Of a DNA stretch of 64,000 bases, positions 45,008-54,028 are shown one piece after another. Every line of letters starts with the position of its first letter. The stretch's first letter is position 1. Made by a program: the position numbers and the translations under genes. Source of the DNA: Enterococcus columbae DSM 7374 = ATCC 51263 (lineage in GTDB: Bacteria; Bacillota; Bacilli; Lactobacillales; Enterococcaceae); assembly GCF_000406925.1 (NCBI RefSeq), contig NZ_KE136348.1, forward strand, positions 313,678-377,677, read 5' to 3'. The notes under the pieces were generated by a model. That model was not told the DNA's origin. It did not search any database and saw only the letters and a program-made list of their open reading frames with translations.

Positions 45008-45133
45008 GAGACAATACCTCCTGTTTTTACTTTCTATATACAAATTGTACATTTTTTTATCGTTTAATTCAATTACTTTCTATAATTTCGATAAGCTTTC
45101 AAAATTATATTGATTACAACTATTGAAAATATC

Positions 45134-45182
45134 CAAAAATAAAGCCCCAGCTAACGATGACAAATCATTAGTTGGGGCTTTT
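45134..45182 (-). terminator. Terminator after mgtE
   Basis: AAAGCCCCA pairs with TGGGGCTTT, with CTAA/TTAG inside, and a T-rich tail on the minus strand. The mgtE stop is 30 bases upstream. Confidence 0.85.
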
Positions 45183-45211
45183 ACTTTATTCACTTATAGT
45201 TTTGCTTCTGT

Positions 45212-46582
45212 TCATTTGATAAAATATCCCATAAACAAACTAGCGATATTAAAATAAATCAAGACACTGGTTAAATCGCTCAGTGTCGAGATAAAGGGGC
45301 CACTGGCAACGGCTGGGTCAAAGCCAAGTTTGTCCATCAGCATAGGGATAAAGGTACCTGCAAGGTTAGCCACGGTAATTGCACACATCATCGCAATGCC
45401 GATGACAAAGCCAAGGATTGGATTGTGCTTCCATAAAGCAACTAGGACAAAAATCACAATCCCAGTAATCAAGCCGATAATTAGGCCGGTAATCAATTCA
45501 GAAAGCACGGTGATGAGGAAACTGCGCTCTTTGTCTTCTGGCATGGCGATTCGTCTAACAGCAACCGCTAGCGCTTGCGTGCCCGCATTTCCGGCTGTCC
45601 CGGTAATGAGCGAGATAAAGACAGCTAAGATACTGGCTTCACTGACTAATTCCTCGTATTGATTAATCATGGTCGCAGTAATCATCCCTAAGAATAATAA
45701 AGCGACTAACCAGGGTAGGCGACGACTGGCCGCTTTTAAGGGATGTTCATCGACTTCTTCAACGTTAACGGCCGCCAAACCAGAGTAGTCACTGGTGGCT
45801 TCATCATCGATAACGTCGATAATATCATCGACCGTGACAATACCGACTAAGTGATCATCATAATCCACGACTGGTAAAGCAAGGAAGTCATAATCACGGA
45901 AGGTTTGGGCGACATCCTCTTGGTCATCGCCAACGTGCACTGAACGCACCCGTTCACTCATGACCTCTTGAATCATCGCATCATCATCATTGATAATCAA
46001 ATCACGCAGCGAGATTACCCCAACGAGGCGATCCTCATTGTCCACGACATAGATATAATAAATGGTTTCGGCGACATTGGCCTCTGATTTTAAGACATAC
46101 ATCGCTGAGCGCACGGTTTGGTTAGCGACAATCGAAACATATTCGGTCGTCATGATGGAGCCGGCTGTTTCATCCTCGTAATGTAATAACTCCCGGATAT
46201 CTGCTGCGACTTCCTTATCCATCAGACTGAGATACATCGCTTTTTGCTTTTTATCTAAAGTGTTTAATAAGTCAACCGCGTTATCGCTATACATTTCTGC
46301 GAGCATAGCCGCTGCATAGCTTGGGCGCATTTCCGATAGATATAGACTCATGTTTTCGTGGTCTTCTTCAATCACGTCAAACATATCAGCCATTTCCTTG
46401 GGCGATAGGAGGGAATAGAGCAATAGACGGTCCTCACTAGTCAATGACTGGTAGAATTGCCCCTGCTCATAATAGTGCATCTCCAGGAAATCCTCCCGAA
46501 AAGCTTGAATCTGATTGGTGCGTAATTCTTCAGTTAAACGTTCGAAACGTGCCATTAATTCTTGTTCTAATGTTTCATCCAT
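45212..46582 (-). CDS. mgtE: Magnesium transporter MgtE
   Basis: A magnesium channel of the inner membrane. The N-terminal MgtE domain (superhelix, about 1-130) is followed by two CBS domains (ADIRELLHYEDETAGSIMTTEYVSI... and VMSERVRSVHVGD...VVDYDDHLVGIVTVDDIIDVI) and five membrane helices. The first helix region has LPWLVALLFLGMITATMI, and the pore segment is near GNAGTQALAVAVRRI. 456 aa. The ATG at 46582 follows GAGGTG; the in-frame GTG before it is less likely. Gating by cytoplasmic magnesium through the CBS part is known for the family. Confidence 0.95.
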   Translation of the reverse strand: MDETLEQELMARFERLTEELRTNQIQAFREDFLEMHYYEQGQFYQSLTSEDRLLLYSLLSPKEMADMFDVIEEDHENMSLYLSEMRPSYAAAMLAEMYSDNAVDLLNTLDKKQKAMYLSLMDKEVAADIRELLHYEDETAGSIMTTEYVSIVANQTVRSAMYVLKSEANVAETIYYIYVVDNEDRLVGVISLRDLIINDDDAMIQEVMSERVRSVHVGDDQEDVAQTFRDYDFLALPVVDYDDHLVGIVTVDDIIDVIDDEATSDYSGLAAVNVEEVDEHPLKAASRRLPWLVALLFLGMITATMINQYEELVSEASILAVFISLITGTAGNAGTQALAVAVRRIAMPEDKERSFLITVLSELITGLIIGLITGIVIFVLVALWKHNPILGFVIGIAMMCAITVANLAGTFIPMLMDKLGFDPAVASGPFISTLSDLTSVLIYFNIASLFMGYFIK

Positions 46583-46739
46583 TGCTCTCACCTCTTCTAT
46601 AGTTACTCTTTTCGTATTTCATCTGTTTTGCTTCAACGATTTTTAATTGTTCGGTCTTGCTAGTACTTAAGCAAAGTACTTGATTCAATCAATTTTTTGA
46701 CTGAGCTTAAGATTAGCTGGTAGCGTATTTTAACGCATA

Positions 46740-47633
46740 TTATAGTCCGTTGACTAATTGCTGCATATCCTTAGGTAAATCTAAGTGAAAATGCAAAGCT
46801 TCTTCGTTAAATGGGTGGCAAAAGGCTAGCTCGTAGCAATGCAAGGCTTGGCGAGGCATTTGCGCATCAACGATTCCGCCATACATCTCATCGCCACGTA
46901 AAGGACAGCCAATCGCACTAAAATGTACGCGAATTTGATGGGTTCGTCCTGTATGCAGCTGAATATCTACTAAAGCTAAGTCTTGATTGCGTTTTTCTAG
47001 CCAGTATTCGGTTTTGGCTGCCTGACCGTTACTGTCAACTTTACGCTTTAATAGTGACGTTAAATCACGGGCGATCGGTAAATCAATGCTGGCATGGTCT
47101 TGTAGCTTTAAGATTTCGCCAGTGACAAGTGCCTGATATTTTTTGACAAATTGTTTTTGGCGCAGCTGCGTATCTAATTTTGCATGACAAAAGCCGTGCT
47201 TAGCAAAGAGCATCAAGCCTGAGGTATCTCGATCAAGACGCGTCACCACATGAATGACCTGATTGACATAGCCTTGGCGCTTATAATAAGCCTTCACCCG
47301 ATTGGCCATGGTCCCATTCGGATGGTATTGGGCTGGAATCGAGGAAATGCCAGCTGGTTTATTCACCACCAGCAGATGTTCGTCTTCAAAGACAATCTCA
47401 ATTGGGGTCTCATCTAATAGCACCGTCTCATGCTCTCCTTCAGCTGGCAAGGTAATCTGCACTTGATCGCCGTATTTAAGCTGATATAAGACATTTTGCA
47501 CGGTGCCATTGACTTGAATCTTGCCACCTTGAAATTTAATTTTAGCTAGTAATCCCTTAGAAATTCCCTGCTCTTTTAAAAAGGTTTTTAGCTGTTTGGG
47601 GCTTTCTTGATTAAATTGATAGCAAAATTCCAT
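46740..47633 (-). CDS. RluD-family 23S rRNA pseudouridine synthase
   Basis: An N-terminal S4 RNA-binding domain (LKTFLKEQGISKGLLAKIKFQGGKIQVNG) is followed by the pseudouridylate synthase domain. That domain has the catalytic Asp in RLDRDTSGLMLFAK and the HQIRVHFSAIGCPLRGDEMYGG box. About 297 aa. The ATG at 47633 overlaps the nadK stop (TAATG), so the two are translationally coupled, the same order as in Bacillus (yjbN-yjbO). It likely modifies uridines of 23S rRNA. Confidence 0.93.
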   Translation of the reverse strand: MEFCYQFNQESPKQLKTFLKEQGISKGLLAKIKFQGGKIQVNGTVQNVLYQLKYGDQVQITLPAEGEHETVLLDETPIEIVFEDEHLLVVNKPAGISSIPAQYHPNGTMANRVKAYYKRQGYVNQVIHVVTRLDRDTSGLMLFAKHGFCHAKLDTQLRQKQFVKKYQALVTGEILKLQDHASIDLPIARDLTSLLKRKVDSNGQAAKTEYWLEKRNQDLALVDIQLHTGRTHQIRVHFSAIGCPLRGDEMYGGIVDAQMPRQALHCYELAFCHPFNEEALHFHLDLPKDMQQLVNGL

Positions 47634-48445
47634 TAATTCTCCACTTCTCCGATAAACGAATCCCGCACACGCCGCCAAAAATGGGTATGACGATAAGAAG
47701 CAAAGTGAATGCGTTCCTCGGCAATTTTATAAACGATTTTTTCTACCTCTGAATGCTCCATTGAAAACTGGTCAATGGTGATCATATAAGAGGCTGCTTG
47801 TTTTTTATCAGGCAATTCTAAAACTACCCATTCCGTTGGCGACAAGACAATTGGCGAGCCTAATGTACGAAAGACGCGATTATTTAACGAAGCAATCTCG
47901 GTTAGCTGCATCGCATTAATTCTAGGATGCAGCACTGCCCCACCAATACTTTTGTTATAAGCAGTTGAACCAGTCGGCGTAGCCACAGATAGCCCATCGC
48001 CACGGAATTTTTCAAATAATTCGTCTTTAATATACACATCGGCTTCTAGCGTTTGGCTATTGCGTCGAAGCGTAGATTCATTCAGCGCTAGAAAATGCTG
48101 AGTAGGCTTCTCATTGCGATAATGAATCGTCACATCTAATAATGGATAGCTCACCGTTTGATCAGTTTGACTACAAAGTGAATCGACTAATTCTTTAAGC
48201 TCGTAATCACGCCAATCAGTATAAAAGCCCAAATGTCCCGTATGCACACCTAAAAAGCGCACATGTTCAAGTTTATGGCTATATAGGTGGAAGGCTGACA
48301 ATAAGGTCCCATCCCCACCAATTGAAATGACCAAATCAGGATTTTCTTGGTCCATTTGATGCGTTGAAGTCTGTAATAAATTTTTTAATTCATCAGCTAC
48401 CTTTAACGAAAGGGCTTCTCTATTATGGATAATCGCTATTTTCAT
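47633..48445 (-). CDS. nadK: NAD kinase
   Basis: Phosphorylates NAD to NADP with ATP in the cytoplasm. It has the GGDGTLL motif near residue 46, the NE in LALNEST, GDGLSVATPTGSTAYNKSIGG and the C-terminal LSPTEWVVLEL. 270 aa, typical of the short Firmicute form. In most related genomes it follows relQ; here 380 bases separate them, and rluD overlaps its end. Confidence 0.95.
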   Translation of the reverse strand: MKIAIIHNREALSLKVADELKNLLQTSTHQMDQENPDLVISIGGDGTLLSAFHLYSHKLEHVRFLGVHTGHLGFYTDWRDYELKELVDSLCSQTDQTVSYPLLDVTIHYRNEKPTQHFLALNESTLRRNSQTLEADVYIKDELFEKFRGDGLSVATPTGSTAYNKSIGGAVLHPRINAMQLTEIASLNNRVFRTLGSPIVLSPTEWVVLELPDKKQAASYMITIDQFSMEHSEVEKIVYKIAEERIHFASYRHTHFWRRVRDSFIGEVEN

Positions 48446-48824
48446 GGTTTTACCCTTTCTGACTGAACCAAACTGGCCAGCACATGATTAATTGATGCGT
48501 AAAGTTGAAAGAAAGTAAGGTTGTAAACGACTAATGGAACAAAGAATAATAGCTAGCCAGTAATCATTGAGAATAAGTTTAGTTTTTACTGAAACCTAAA
48601 TCTTAAGAGTACAAAAACTGGTGTCTGCCACCCGCCTAGCTGTTAAATATTTACTGGTATCCAAATCTTAAGAGTACAAAAGCATCAAAATCAGTTGCTC
48701 ATGTAAGGGTATATCCCCTGCATAAATTTAATTATTTATGCAATCACTTTGTACCAGCTTATTTCATTTTCAGTTATTCCTTTTGCTATTCTTAAGTAAC
48801 ATGAGTGAATTTAGGCTAGATTAT
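48446..48824. other. Gap between nadK and relQ with a short duplicated segment
   Basis: AAATCTTAAGAGTACAAAA occurs twice about 65 bases apart (near 48598 and 48664). No gene was found. relQ and nadK are usually adjacent, so this gap may be a later insertion of non-coding DNA. Confidence 0.4.
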
Positions 48825-49544
48825 TTATTCACTAGGCGTTTCTTCTTCCATAAAGGCTTGTTCGAGTTCGTGGTTGAGGCTGCCAAATTCAGCCTGATCC
48901 ATTGAAGTCGTGCTTTCGATCTGTCCACGTTTTCCTTGAGAGAACAGTCGCTGCGCTTCTTGAATTTCTTCTCTGATACTCGACATTTCTTCGTCTAAAA
49001 GATAGGCTGCCTCAGCTGCTCGGCGCAGACGTTCCCCGATTTCTTGAGGGAAGTCGCCTTGATATTTATAGTTTAACGAATGTTCAATAGTGGCCCAGAA
49101 GTTCATCGCTAGGGTGCGAATTTGAATTTCTGCCAGCAAGGTGCGCTCACCGTCTAATAATTGGATTGGATATTCAATCACCAAATGATAAGAACGATAG
49201 CCACTTGCCTTCTTATTGGTAATATAATCACGCTCGATAATGACCTTCATATCCTTGCGATTGCGCAATAGCTGAACGACTTGATGAATATCTTCTACAA
49301 ACTGGCACATGATTCTCAAGCCCGCAATATCTGACATCTCCTCTTCCAAACGATCTAAAGGAATGCCCCGTAACTTGGATTTGGCTAGAATACTTTCGAC
49401 TGGCTTGACACGGCCAGTTACAAATTCAATTGGCACATGCTGTTTGGTTTCTCTAAATTGTTTACGAATCCCTCGTAATTTTACCTTCAATTCATTGACC
49501 GCTTGTTCATACGGTGCTAAGAAATCATCCCATTTACGCTCCAT
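48825..49544 (-). CDS. relQ: Small alarmone synthetase RelQ
   Basis: Makes ppGpp/pppGpp from GTP or GDP and ATP as a stand-alone synthetase. The conserved chain is RVKPVESILAKSKLRGI, DIAGLRIMCQF, the ATP/GTP-binding DYITNKKASGYRSYHLV and EIQIRTLAMNFWATIEHSLNYKYQG. 239 aa with an acidic C-terminal helix. No hydrolase, TGS or ACT domain. Position between the CYTH gene and nadK matches yjbM of Bacillus. Confidence 0.95.
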   Translation of the reverse strand: MERKWDDFLAPYEQAVNELKVKLRGIRKQFRETKQHVPIEFVTGRVKPVESILAKSKLRGIPLDRLEEEMSDIAGLRIMCQFVEDIHQVVQLLRNRKDMKVIIERDYITNKKASGYRSYHLVIEYPIQLLDGERTLLAEIQIRTLAMNFWATIEHSLNYKYQGDFPQEIGERLRRAAEAAYLLDEEMSSIREEIQEAQRLFSQGKRGQIESTTSMDQAEFGSLNHELEQAFMEEETPSE

Positions 49545-49756
49545 AAGTCACCTCAGCAAAACATTTTATCGCAAAACACTTAGTTGATTTTATTTCATTG
49601 TTCTATTGATGTAAAAAAAGCTCACTATTTAAATTATAGCATAGTTATGAACCGAACCAAAGATGAGGAAACGTTTTCTTAAAAACTTATTGGTCAATTG
49701 TTGCCTTTTTTTGTTACTATATAAATAGAAAAAATTATTCAAACGAGGAGCATGCT

Positions 49757-50338
49757 ATGGCTGAACAAATCGAAATCGAATTAAAGACCTTATTAACCTA
49801 TGAAGAATATCAACGCTGTATCGACTATTGGCAATTACGTGCGGCACAAGCCTTTACCCAAAGCAATAGTTATTTTGATACCCCAGATTTCAAGCTAAAA
49901 AATCTTGGTTGTGGCCTAAGAATTCGCACCCTAGCGAATCAAGCTGAACTTACTTTAAAAACCCCACTAGCTGAAGGCTTATTAGAAACCACAGATCATT
50001 ACAGTTTAGCTGAAATCCAGCCCTATCTAAAGCAAAAAACTTTACCTAAACATGGGGCAGTCGCTAAAAAATTGCAGGCTTTAGGGATTGAATTAAATGA
50101 ATTGCGTTTATTAGCTGAACTTACTACCAAGCGTTATCAATTCAACCTTGAAATAGGTGAAATTGCTCTAGATGAAAGCTGGTATCATCAGCAGCACGAC
50201 TATGAATTAGAGTTGGAAGTAGCCGATTACAATAAAGGTAAGCTAGCTTTTGAAAAATTGTGTCAGCAACTAGCCATTACCTACAAACCAGCTACCAATA
50301 AAATTGCGCGCGCCTTTCAAGCCTATGGACTCAGTTAG
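49757..50338 (+). CDS. CYTH-domain protein (YjbK-like, putative triphosphatase)
   Basis: 193 aa with the family start EIEIELKTLLTYEEYQ and the SYFDTPDFKLKNLGCGLRIRT and EWNL/DESWY-type segments of the CYTH barrel (YQFNLEIGEIALDES, DYELELEVADYNKG). Such proteins cut triphosphate-containing substrates such as inorganic tripolyphosphate. It lies divergent from relQ, as yjbK does near yjbM. A good AGGAG precedes the ATG. Confidence 0.9.
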   Translation: MAEQIEIELKTLLTYEEYQRCIDYWQLRAAQAFTQSNSYFDTPDFKLKNLGCGLRIRTLANQAELTLKTPLAEGLLETTDHYSLAEIQPYLKQKTLPKHGAVAKKLQALGIELNELRLLAELTTKRYQFNLEIGEIALDESWYHQQHDYELELEVADYNKGKLAFEKLCQQLAITYKPATNKIARAFQAYGLS

Positions 50339-50597
50339 TATTTCAGAATATTCGTTTAGGCTGAGATTTATTTAAGCTTTGGTAAAAACGAAAGATTAGC
50401 ACCTTCCCTCACAAGCGTATTGATTTATAAATTAGCGAAAGTTTGATAAAGTTAAATTGTATAAGTTTTCTTTATGACTATTTAGCTAGCTATAAAGAAA
50501 ACATCAAACAGGCCAGTCGCTTTAGAGGAGCATGAACCATTTAGCAACAACTGCTATTTATTTTCTGATTTCATGCTGATATTTATGAGGAGTGAGT
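50339..50597. other. Gap upstream of the yjbH-like gene
   Basis: Holds AAGTTTTCTTTAT/ATAAAGAAAAC (about 50462-50501), a strong hairpin that may end transcription of the CYTH gene. No coding region. Confidence 0.45.
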
Positions 50598-50600
50598 ATG

Positions 50601-51173
50601 ATGAATGATTTGTATATCTTTGTGAATCCGTTAGTGCCTTTTTCTAATGAGATTGAGCATTTATTGACATTTTGTCAATCATCACTGAGTACTCCGGTGC
50701 GATTGCAGGTGATTCCATTGGTTAATTTGCAGGTAATCCAACAATTTATTCAAACCAACCAATTAAATGATAATCTGGCTACTCGCAATCATTTATTATC
50801 CAAGGCCTATCAAATCGCGTTAGACTATAAGGCTGCGCAATTACAAGGCAAACGTTACGCGCGTGAATTTTTGCGTTTAGTGCAAGCTGATTCTCAAAAC
50901 TATAATCAAGAATTGGCTGGTCAGTTGTTTGCACAAACTGGTGGCGATTGCGAAGTGTTCGCTGAAGATCGCAAAGCCCCTCTTTGTAAGCAACTATTTG
51001 AGCAAGATCAACACTTAGCTTGTGATATGAAGGTAGAAAAGGTCGATACGATTGTCTGGTATTGCAATCAATTTGATGAGCAGACCAGCTATATTATTGA
51101 AGGTAAGGAAAACATCTGGCAGTTTCCAACCTTGCTCAATCATTTAGAAATACGAGAACTAAATCATTCATAA
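50601..51173 (+). CDS. YjbH/SpxH-like adaptor of the DsbA fold
   Basis: About 190 aa with the thioredoxin/DsbA-like start LYIFVNPLVPFSNEIEHLL; a second Cys-x-x-Cys is absent, as in lactobacillar YjbH. Members deliver the regulator Spx to ClpXP for breakdown, and spx lies 1.6 kb away. It contains NHLLSKAYQIALDYKAAQLQGKRYAREFLRLVQ. The start is ATG 50601 (8 bases after AGGAG) or the ATG three bases earlier. It is followed by a strong terminator and the first palindromic repeat array. Confidence 0.75.
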   Translation: MNDLYIFVNPLVPFSNEIEHLLTFCQSSLSTPVRLQVIPLVNLQVIQQFIQTNQLNDNLATRNHLLSKAYQIALDYKAAQLQGKRYAREFLRLVQADSQNYNQELAGQLFAQTGGDCEVFAEDRKAPLCKQLFEQDQHLACDMKVEKVDTIVWYCNQFDEQTSYIIEGKENIWQFPTLLNHLEIRELNHS

Positions 51174-51178
51174 AACAG

Positions 51179-51236
51179 TCCCTTTAGCTATAGAGCCGAA
51201 TTCACTCGACTTTTCTATAAGCTAAAGGGATTTTTT
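51179..51236 (+). terminator. Terminator after the yjbH-like gene
   Basis: TCCCTTTAGCT pairs perfectly with AGCTAAAGGGA, followed by six T. Confidence 0.92.
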
Positions 51237-51289
51237 CAGTTAGCTAAATAACATTTTGGATGTGTGTGCATACATTTTTGCTTTGTACT

Positions 51290-51670
51290 TAGATGATGAT
51301 TTCATTATTTAAACAAATAAATAGCCTGAAAAAGTTTAAATTTACTTAAACTTTCCCAGACTGGAAGTTAGATGGATGGAGTTAATCAACTTGCTAGACA
51401 TCCTTATGTAATCCGTGCGTAACGACTAGCTACTCGGAAAATTTGCCTCTCCAATGGGGAAATCTCATTACTTTTTTGATTTTCCCATTGGAGAGTAACA
51501 CTCAAATTTTCTCGTAGCTGAGCAAGTCGTTACGCATCCTTATCTAATCCGTGTCTAGCAAGTAACCATTCGGCAAATAAGATAGTCTGGAAAAAATTTG
51601 TCTTTGTTTACAATTTTCCCAGACTATTTCTTATTTGCTCATGGCTGAACAACTTGCTAGGCATCCTTAT
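51290..51670. repeat. Array 1 of long palindromic repeats with covarying stems (three units)
   Basis: Two well-preserved units and one worn unit. Unit A pairs GCGTAACGACT with AGTCGTTACGC (51417/51535), then AGCTAC/GTAGCT, GAAAATTTG/CAAATTTTC and CTCTCCAATGGG/CCCATTGGAGAG. Unit B pairs GTCTAGCAAGT with ACTTGCTAGGC (51553/51662), then CCAT/ATGG, GCAAATAAG/CTTATTTGC and AGTCTGG/CCAGACT. The four stems lie in the same order with similar lengths but different bases. Links such as CATCCTTAT-TAATCCGTG join the units. The array ends just before the mecA stop. Confidence 0.85.
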
Positions 51671-51671
51671 C

Positions 51672-52487
51672 TTACCCTTTAAAGATTTTTTTGATTTCCA
51701 TTAGTGCGTCGTTGGCAAATAGGACTTTGCCGTGTTCTTGTAAGACATCCTTGGTTAGGTGCGTAGGTTGGGCAAATTCTTTAAAAATAGCGTTTTGCAT
51801 TGCCATATGTTCAGGTTCGTTATGGCCTCGTTGGTAGGTCACGACTAGATAGAATTGCTGTTCTAACTCATATAGCTTAGCATCTATACCAATAATATTG
51901 ACTTTTTGCGTGGCTTGGATGACTTCTTCAAAATCGTTAAAGACAAAGACATATTCCGTTGGCACAATTTTGCGACGAGGTTTGGTTTTTTCTTTGTTTT
52001 GCTGATTTTGCGCTTTGATGCTTTCTGTTTCACCTTTAATTCGGTTCACCCAGTCTCGCATCTGCTGTTCATTCGCACCTCTTGGTAAACGTGGCTGTTC
52101 GCTTTGTTTTTGCTCTGCTTCTAACCTATCTTCATCATCTATATAACCAATTGCTTCTAATTCGTCTTCAGTCAGTGATTCATCAATTGCATCAACAGTT
52201 TTGGCATTTGGCCCTTGGAAGAAAGGTAAATCAGCCATTTTATCAAAATTCATATCTTTAGTAATGTATAGTTCTAAGCCGTCTCCTCGTGGTAATACTT
52301 GGAAAGTGACAGCTTCACTGCCTTTAAATTGGTCGTCAACATCGATTTCTTCTAAAATACTGTAAAAGAAGCTTTCAATCTCACGATGTCCCCCTAATAA
52401 GTCAATAAAGGTAAAGCCTCGAGCAGCTAAATCTTCATTGCGAATGTAAACGCGCACGGTATCATCATTAATATGTTCTACTTCCAT
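51672..52487 (-). CDS. mecA: Adaptor protein MecA
   Basis: Targets proteins to ClpC for refolding or breakdown and, in related bacteria, controls competence and stress regulators. The N-terminal domain MEVEHINDDTVRVYIRNEDLAARGFTF is followed by an acidic linker (DEDRLEAEQKQSEQ), and the C-terminal domain (about 170-271) has YVFVFNDFEEVIQATQKV. 271 aa, a normal length for cocci. Neighbours spx and the yjbH-like gene belong to the same Clp-linked stress network. Its stop lies at the edge of repeat array 1. Confidence 0.95.
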   Translation of the reverse strand: MEVEHINDDTVRVYIRNEDLAARGFTFIDLLGGHREIESFFYSILEEIDVDDQFKGSEAVTFQVLPRGDGLELYITKDMNFDKMADLPFFQGPNAKTVDAIDESLTEDELEAIGYIDDEDRLEAEQKQSEQPRLPRGANEQQMRDWVNRIKGETESIKAQNQQNKEKTKPRRKIVPTEYVFVFNDFEEVIQATQKVNIIGIDAKLYELEQQFYLVVTYQRGHNEPEHMAMQNAIFKEFAQPTHLTKDVLQEHGKVLFANDALMEIKKIFKG

Positions 52488-52658
52488 ATCGTTTACACCT
52501 CATTTCTATTGATTCTTTCTAGTAATATTGTAGCGAAACCAAGAAAAAAGTAAAGCAAAAAAACTGGAAACAACTAGATGCTTGTACCCTATACCTAACT
52601 TTTGTCTTGTTTGTAGCCTATATAAATTGAACGCAAAGCTCATATTGCAGCTGCTTCG

Positions 52659-52695
52659 GCTAGATGCTCGTAGCTGAGCCAGTCGCTTCACATCC
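52659..52695. repeat. Half unit of the palindromic repeat family
   Basis: The right arm GC-TAGATGCTCGTAGCTGAGC...TCGCTTCACATCC is like the right arms of the array units. A matching left arm is not clear. Confidence 0.55.
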
Positions 52696-52701
52696 TTATA
52701 C

Positions 52702-52740
52702 AAATAGGGCTGGTAAGTCTACACACTTCCAGCCCTGTTT
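52702..52740 (-). terminator. Hairpin downstream of spx
   Basis: AAATAGGGCTGG pairs with CCAGCCCTGTTT around a 15-base loop. On the minus strand it follows the spx stop and has a weak T-rich tail. Confidence 0.5.
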
Positions 52741-52778
52741 AGTAATCTATTCCTGTAGGTGATTGCTTCCTCTTTTGA

Positions 52779-53177
52779 TTATAGACCCGCCATTAATTGC
52801 GCTTGTCTTAATTCTAATTGACGAATGTCGCGAGGTAAGAATCGACGAATTTCATCTTCGTTAAACCCAACCTGTAGCCGTTTTTCGTCAATCATAATCG
52901 GTCTACGCAATAAACCTGGATTTTCACGAACTAACTTCAATAAATCTTTCAAAGGTAGCTCGTCTAGGTTGATGTTTAACTTTTGAAATACCTTAGAACG
53001 GGTTGAGATAATCTCTTCGGTTCCTTCTTCAGTCATTTGTAAGATTGCTTTTAATTCATCAATTGTCAATGGTTCAGAGAAAATGTTTCGTTCAACAAAG
53101 GGAATATCATACTCTTTTAGCCAAGCCCGAGCCTTGCGACAGGAAGTACAGCTCGGTGAGGTATATAAAATTAACAC
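52779..53177 (-). CDS. spx: Transcriptional regulator Spx
   Basis: An ArsC-like regulator that binds the alpha subunit of RNA polymerase under thiol stress. The redox pair is Cys10-Cys13 in [14 protein letters not shown], and the family segments [14 protein letters not shown] and [24 protein letters not shown] are present with the conserved Arg-Pro-Ile. 132 aa, typical. Turnover is expected through ClpXP with the yjbH-like protein; mecA lies next door. Confidence 0.96.
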   Translation of the reverse strand: MLILYTSPSCTSCRKARAWLKEYDIPFVERNIFSEPLTIDELKAILQMTEEGTEEIISTRSKVFQKLNINLDELPLKDLLKLVRENPGLLRRPIMIDEKRLQVGFNEDEIRRFLPRDIRQLELRQAQLMAGL

Positions 53178-53514
53178 AGAAAATCACTCCTTCATTGGCC
53201 ATAATAAAACATCTAACACTTCTTCACATTCACATTATACATAATTATGCAAGCAATTACTAGGGGGGGATGTTTCATTTGTTTCTATAAAAGTAGTCAT
53301 ATTAAGAATCTTTTGTCGGATTAGCTAAGTAGGGCTAGGAAATGTCGGCGATAAAAGGCGATGAACTCAAGCTTTTGGGTAATCTTTCTAAAATTTATGT
53401 AAGCGATACCTTTGTTTCTATTATAAGAAAAGAAAATAGAAATAGTTTTTCATCCAAAAATCAATCCTGCAAAATCAATTGTTTTTCATTTTACTTTTTA
53501 AACTCAAGATAAAA
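53178..53514. other. Gap upstream of spx without a gene
   Basis: Should contain the spx promoter (minus strand). A G7 run (ACTAGGGGGGGATG) lies at 53263-53269 in non-coding DNA. No gene is seen. Confidence 0.4.
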
Positions 53515-54028
53515 TAACTAACATTTCAAAAAATCCGTTCTGTCAGTAAAATCTTTAAAACGATGGATTTTGTTGACAGAACAGAACTTATTTTCTCGTA
53601 GTTGACCAACTTGCTAGGCATCCTTGGTGTAATCTGTGTCTAACGACTAGACACTTCGACGTATAAGCCAGCCTGGCGTAGAAAATCTTTAAATAAACGG
53701 ATTTTCCCACCATGCTGGAACTTATTTTCTCGTAGTTGACCAACTTGCTAGGCATCCTTTTCGCAATCTGTGTTCAGTAGCTAGACATGCCGAAAATTCG
53801 CCTCTCCAATGGGAAAATTTCTGCACTTTTCTCATTTTCTCATTGGAGAGTAACACTCGAATTTTCGCATGTCTGAGCAAGCTACTTCACATCCTTTTCT
53901 AATCTGTGTGAAGTGAATAGCCACTCGGAAAATTTGCCTCACCGTTGAAAAAAATTTTTTACTGCATCTATTTTTTAACGGTGAGTAACACTCAAATTTT
54001 CTCGTGGCTGTTCAATTCACTTCACATC
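53515..54028. repeat. Array 2 of long palindromic repeats with covarying stems (four units)
   Basis: The clearest units are F (53772-53890) and G (53908-54025). Unit G pairs GTGAAGTGAAT with ATTCACTTCAC, AGCCAC/GTGGCT, GAAAATTTG/CAAATTTTC and CTCACCGTT/AACGGTGAG. Unit F pairs AGTAGCT/AGCTACT, AGACATGC/GCATGTCT, CGAAAATTCG/CGAATTTTCG and CTCTCCAATG/CATTGGAGAG. Two upstream units share an identical right arm (ACTTATTTTCTCGTAGTTG...CATCC) with mismatched left arms, as after recombination. The array runs into the last codons of the SNF2 helicase gene. Confidence 0.85.

Noticed and set aside
53263-53269. G7 run upstream of spx as a phase-variable switch
   Set aside because: It lies in non-coding DNA, and there is no evidence that it falls between promoter boxes.
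51290-54028. CRISPR array or tRNA cluster in the repeat region
   Set aside because: The units are palindromic, with changing stems, without constant direct repeats and spacers. None folds as a tRNA with a recognisable anticodon arm.
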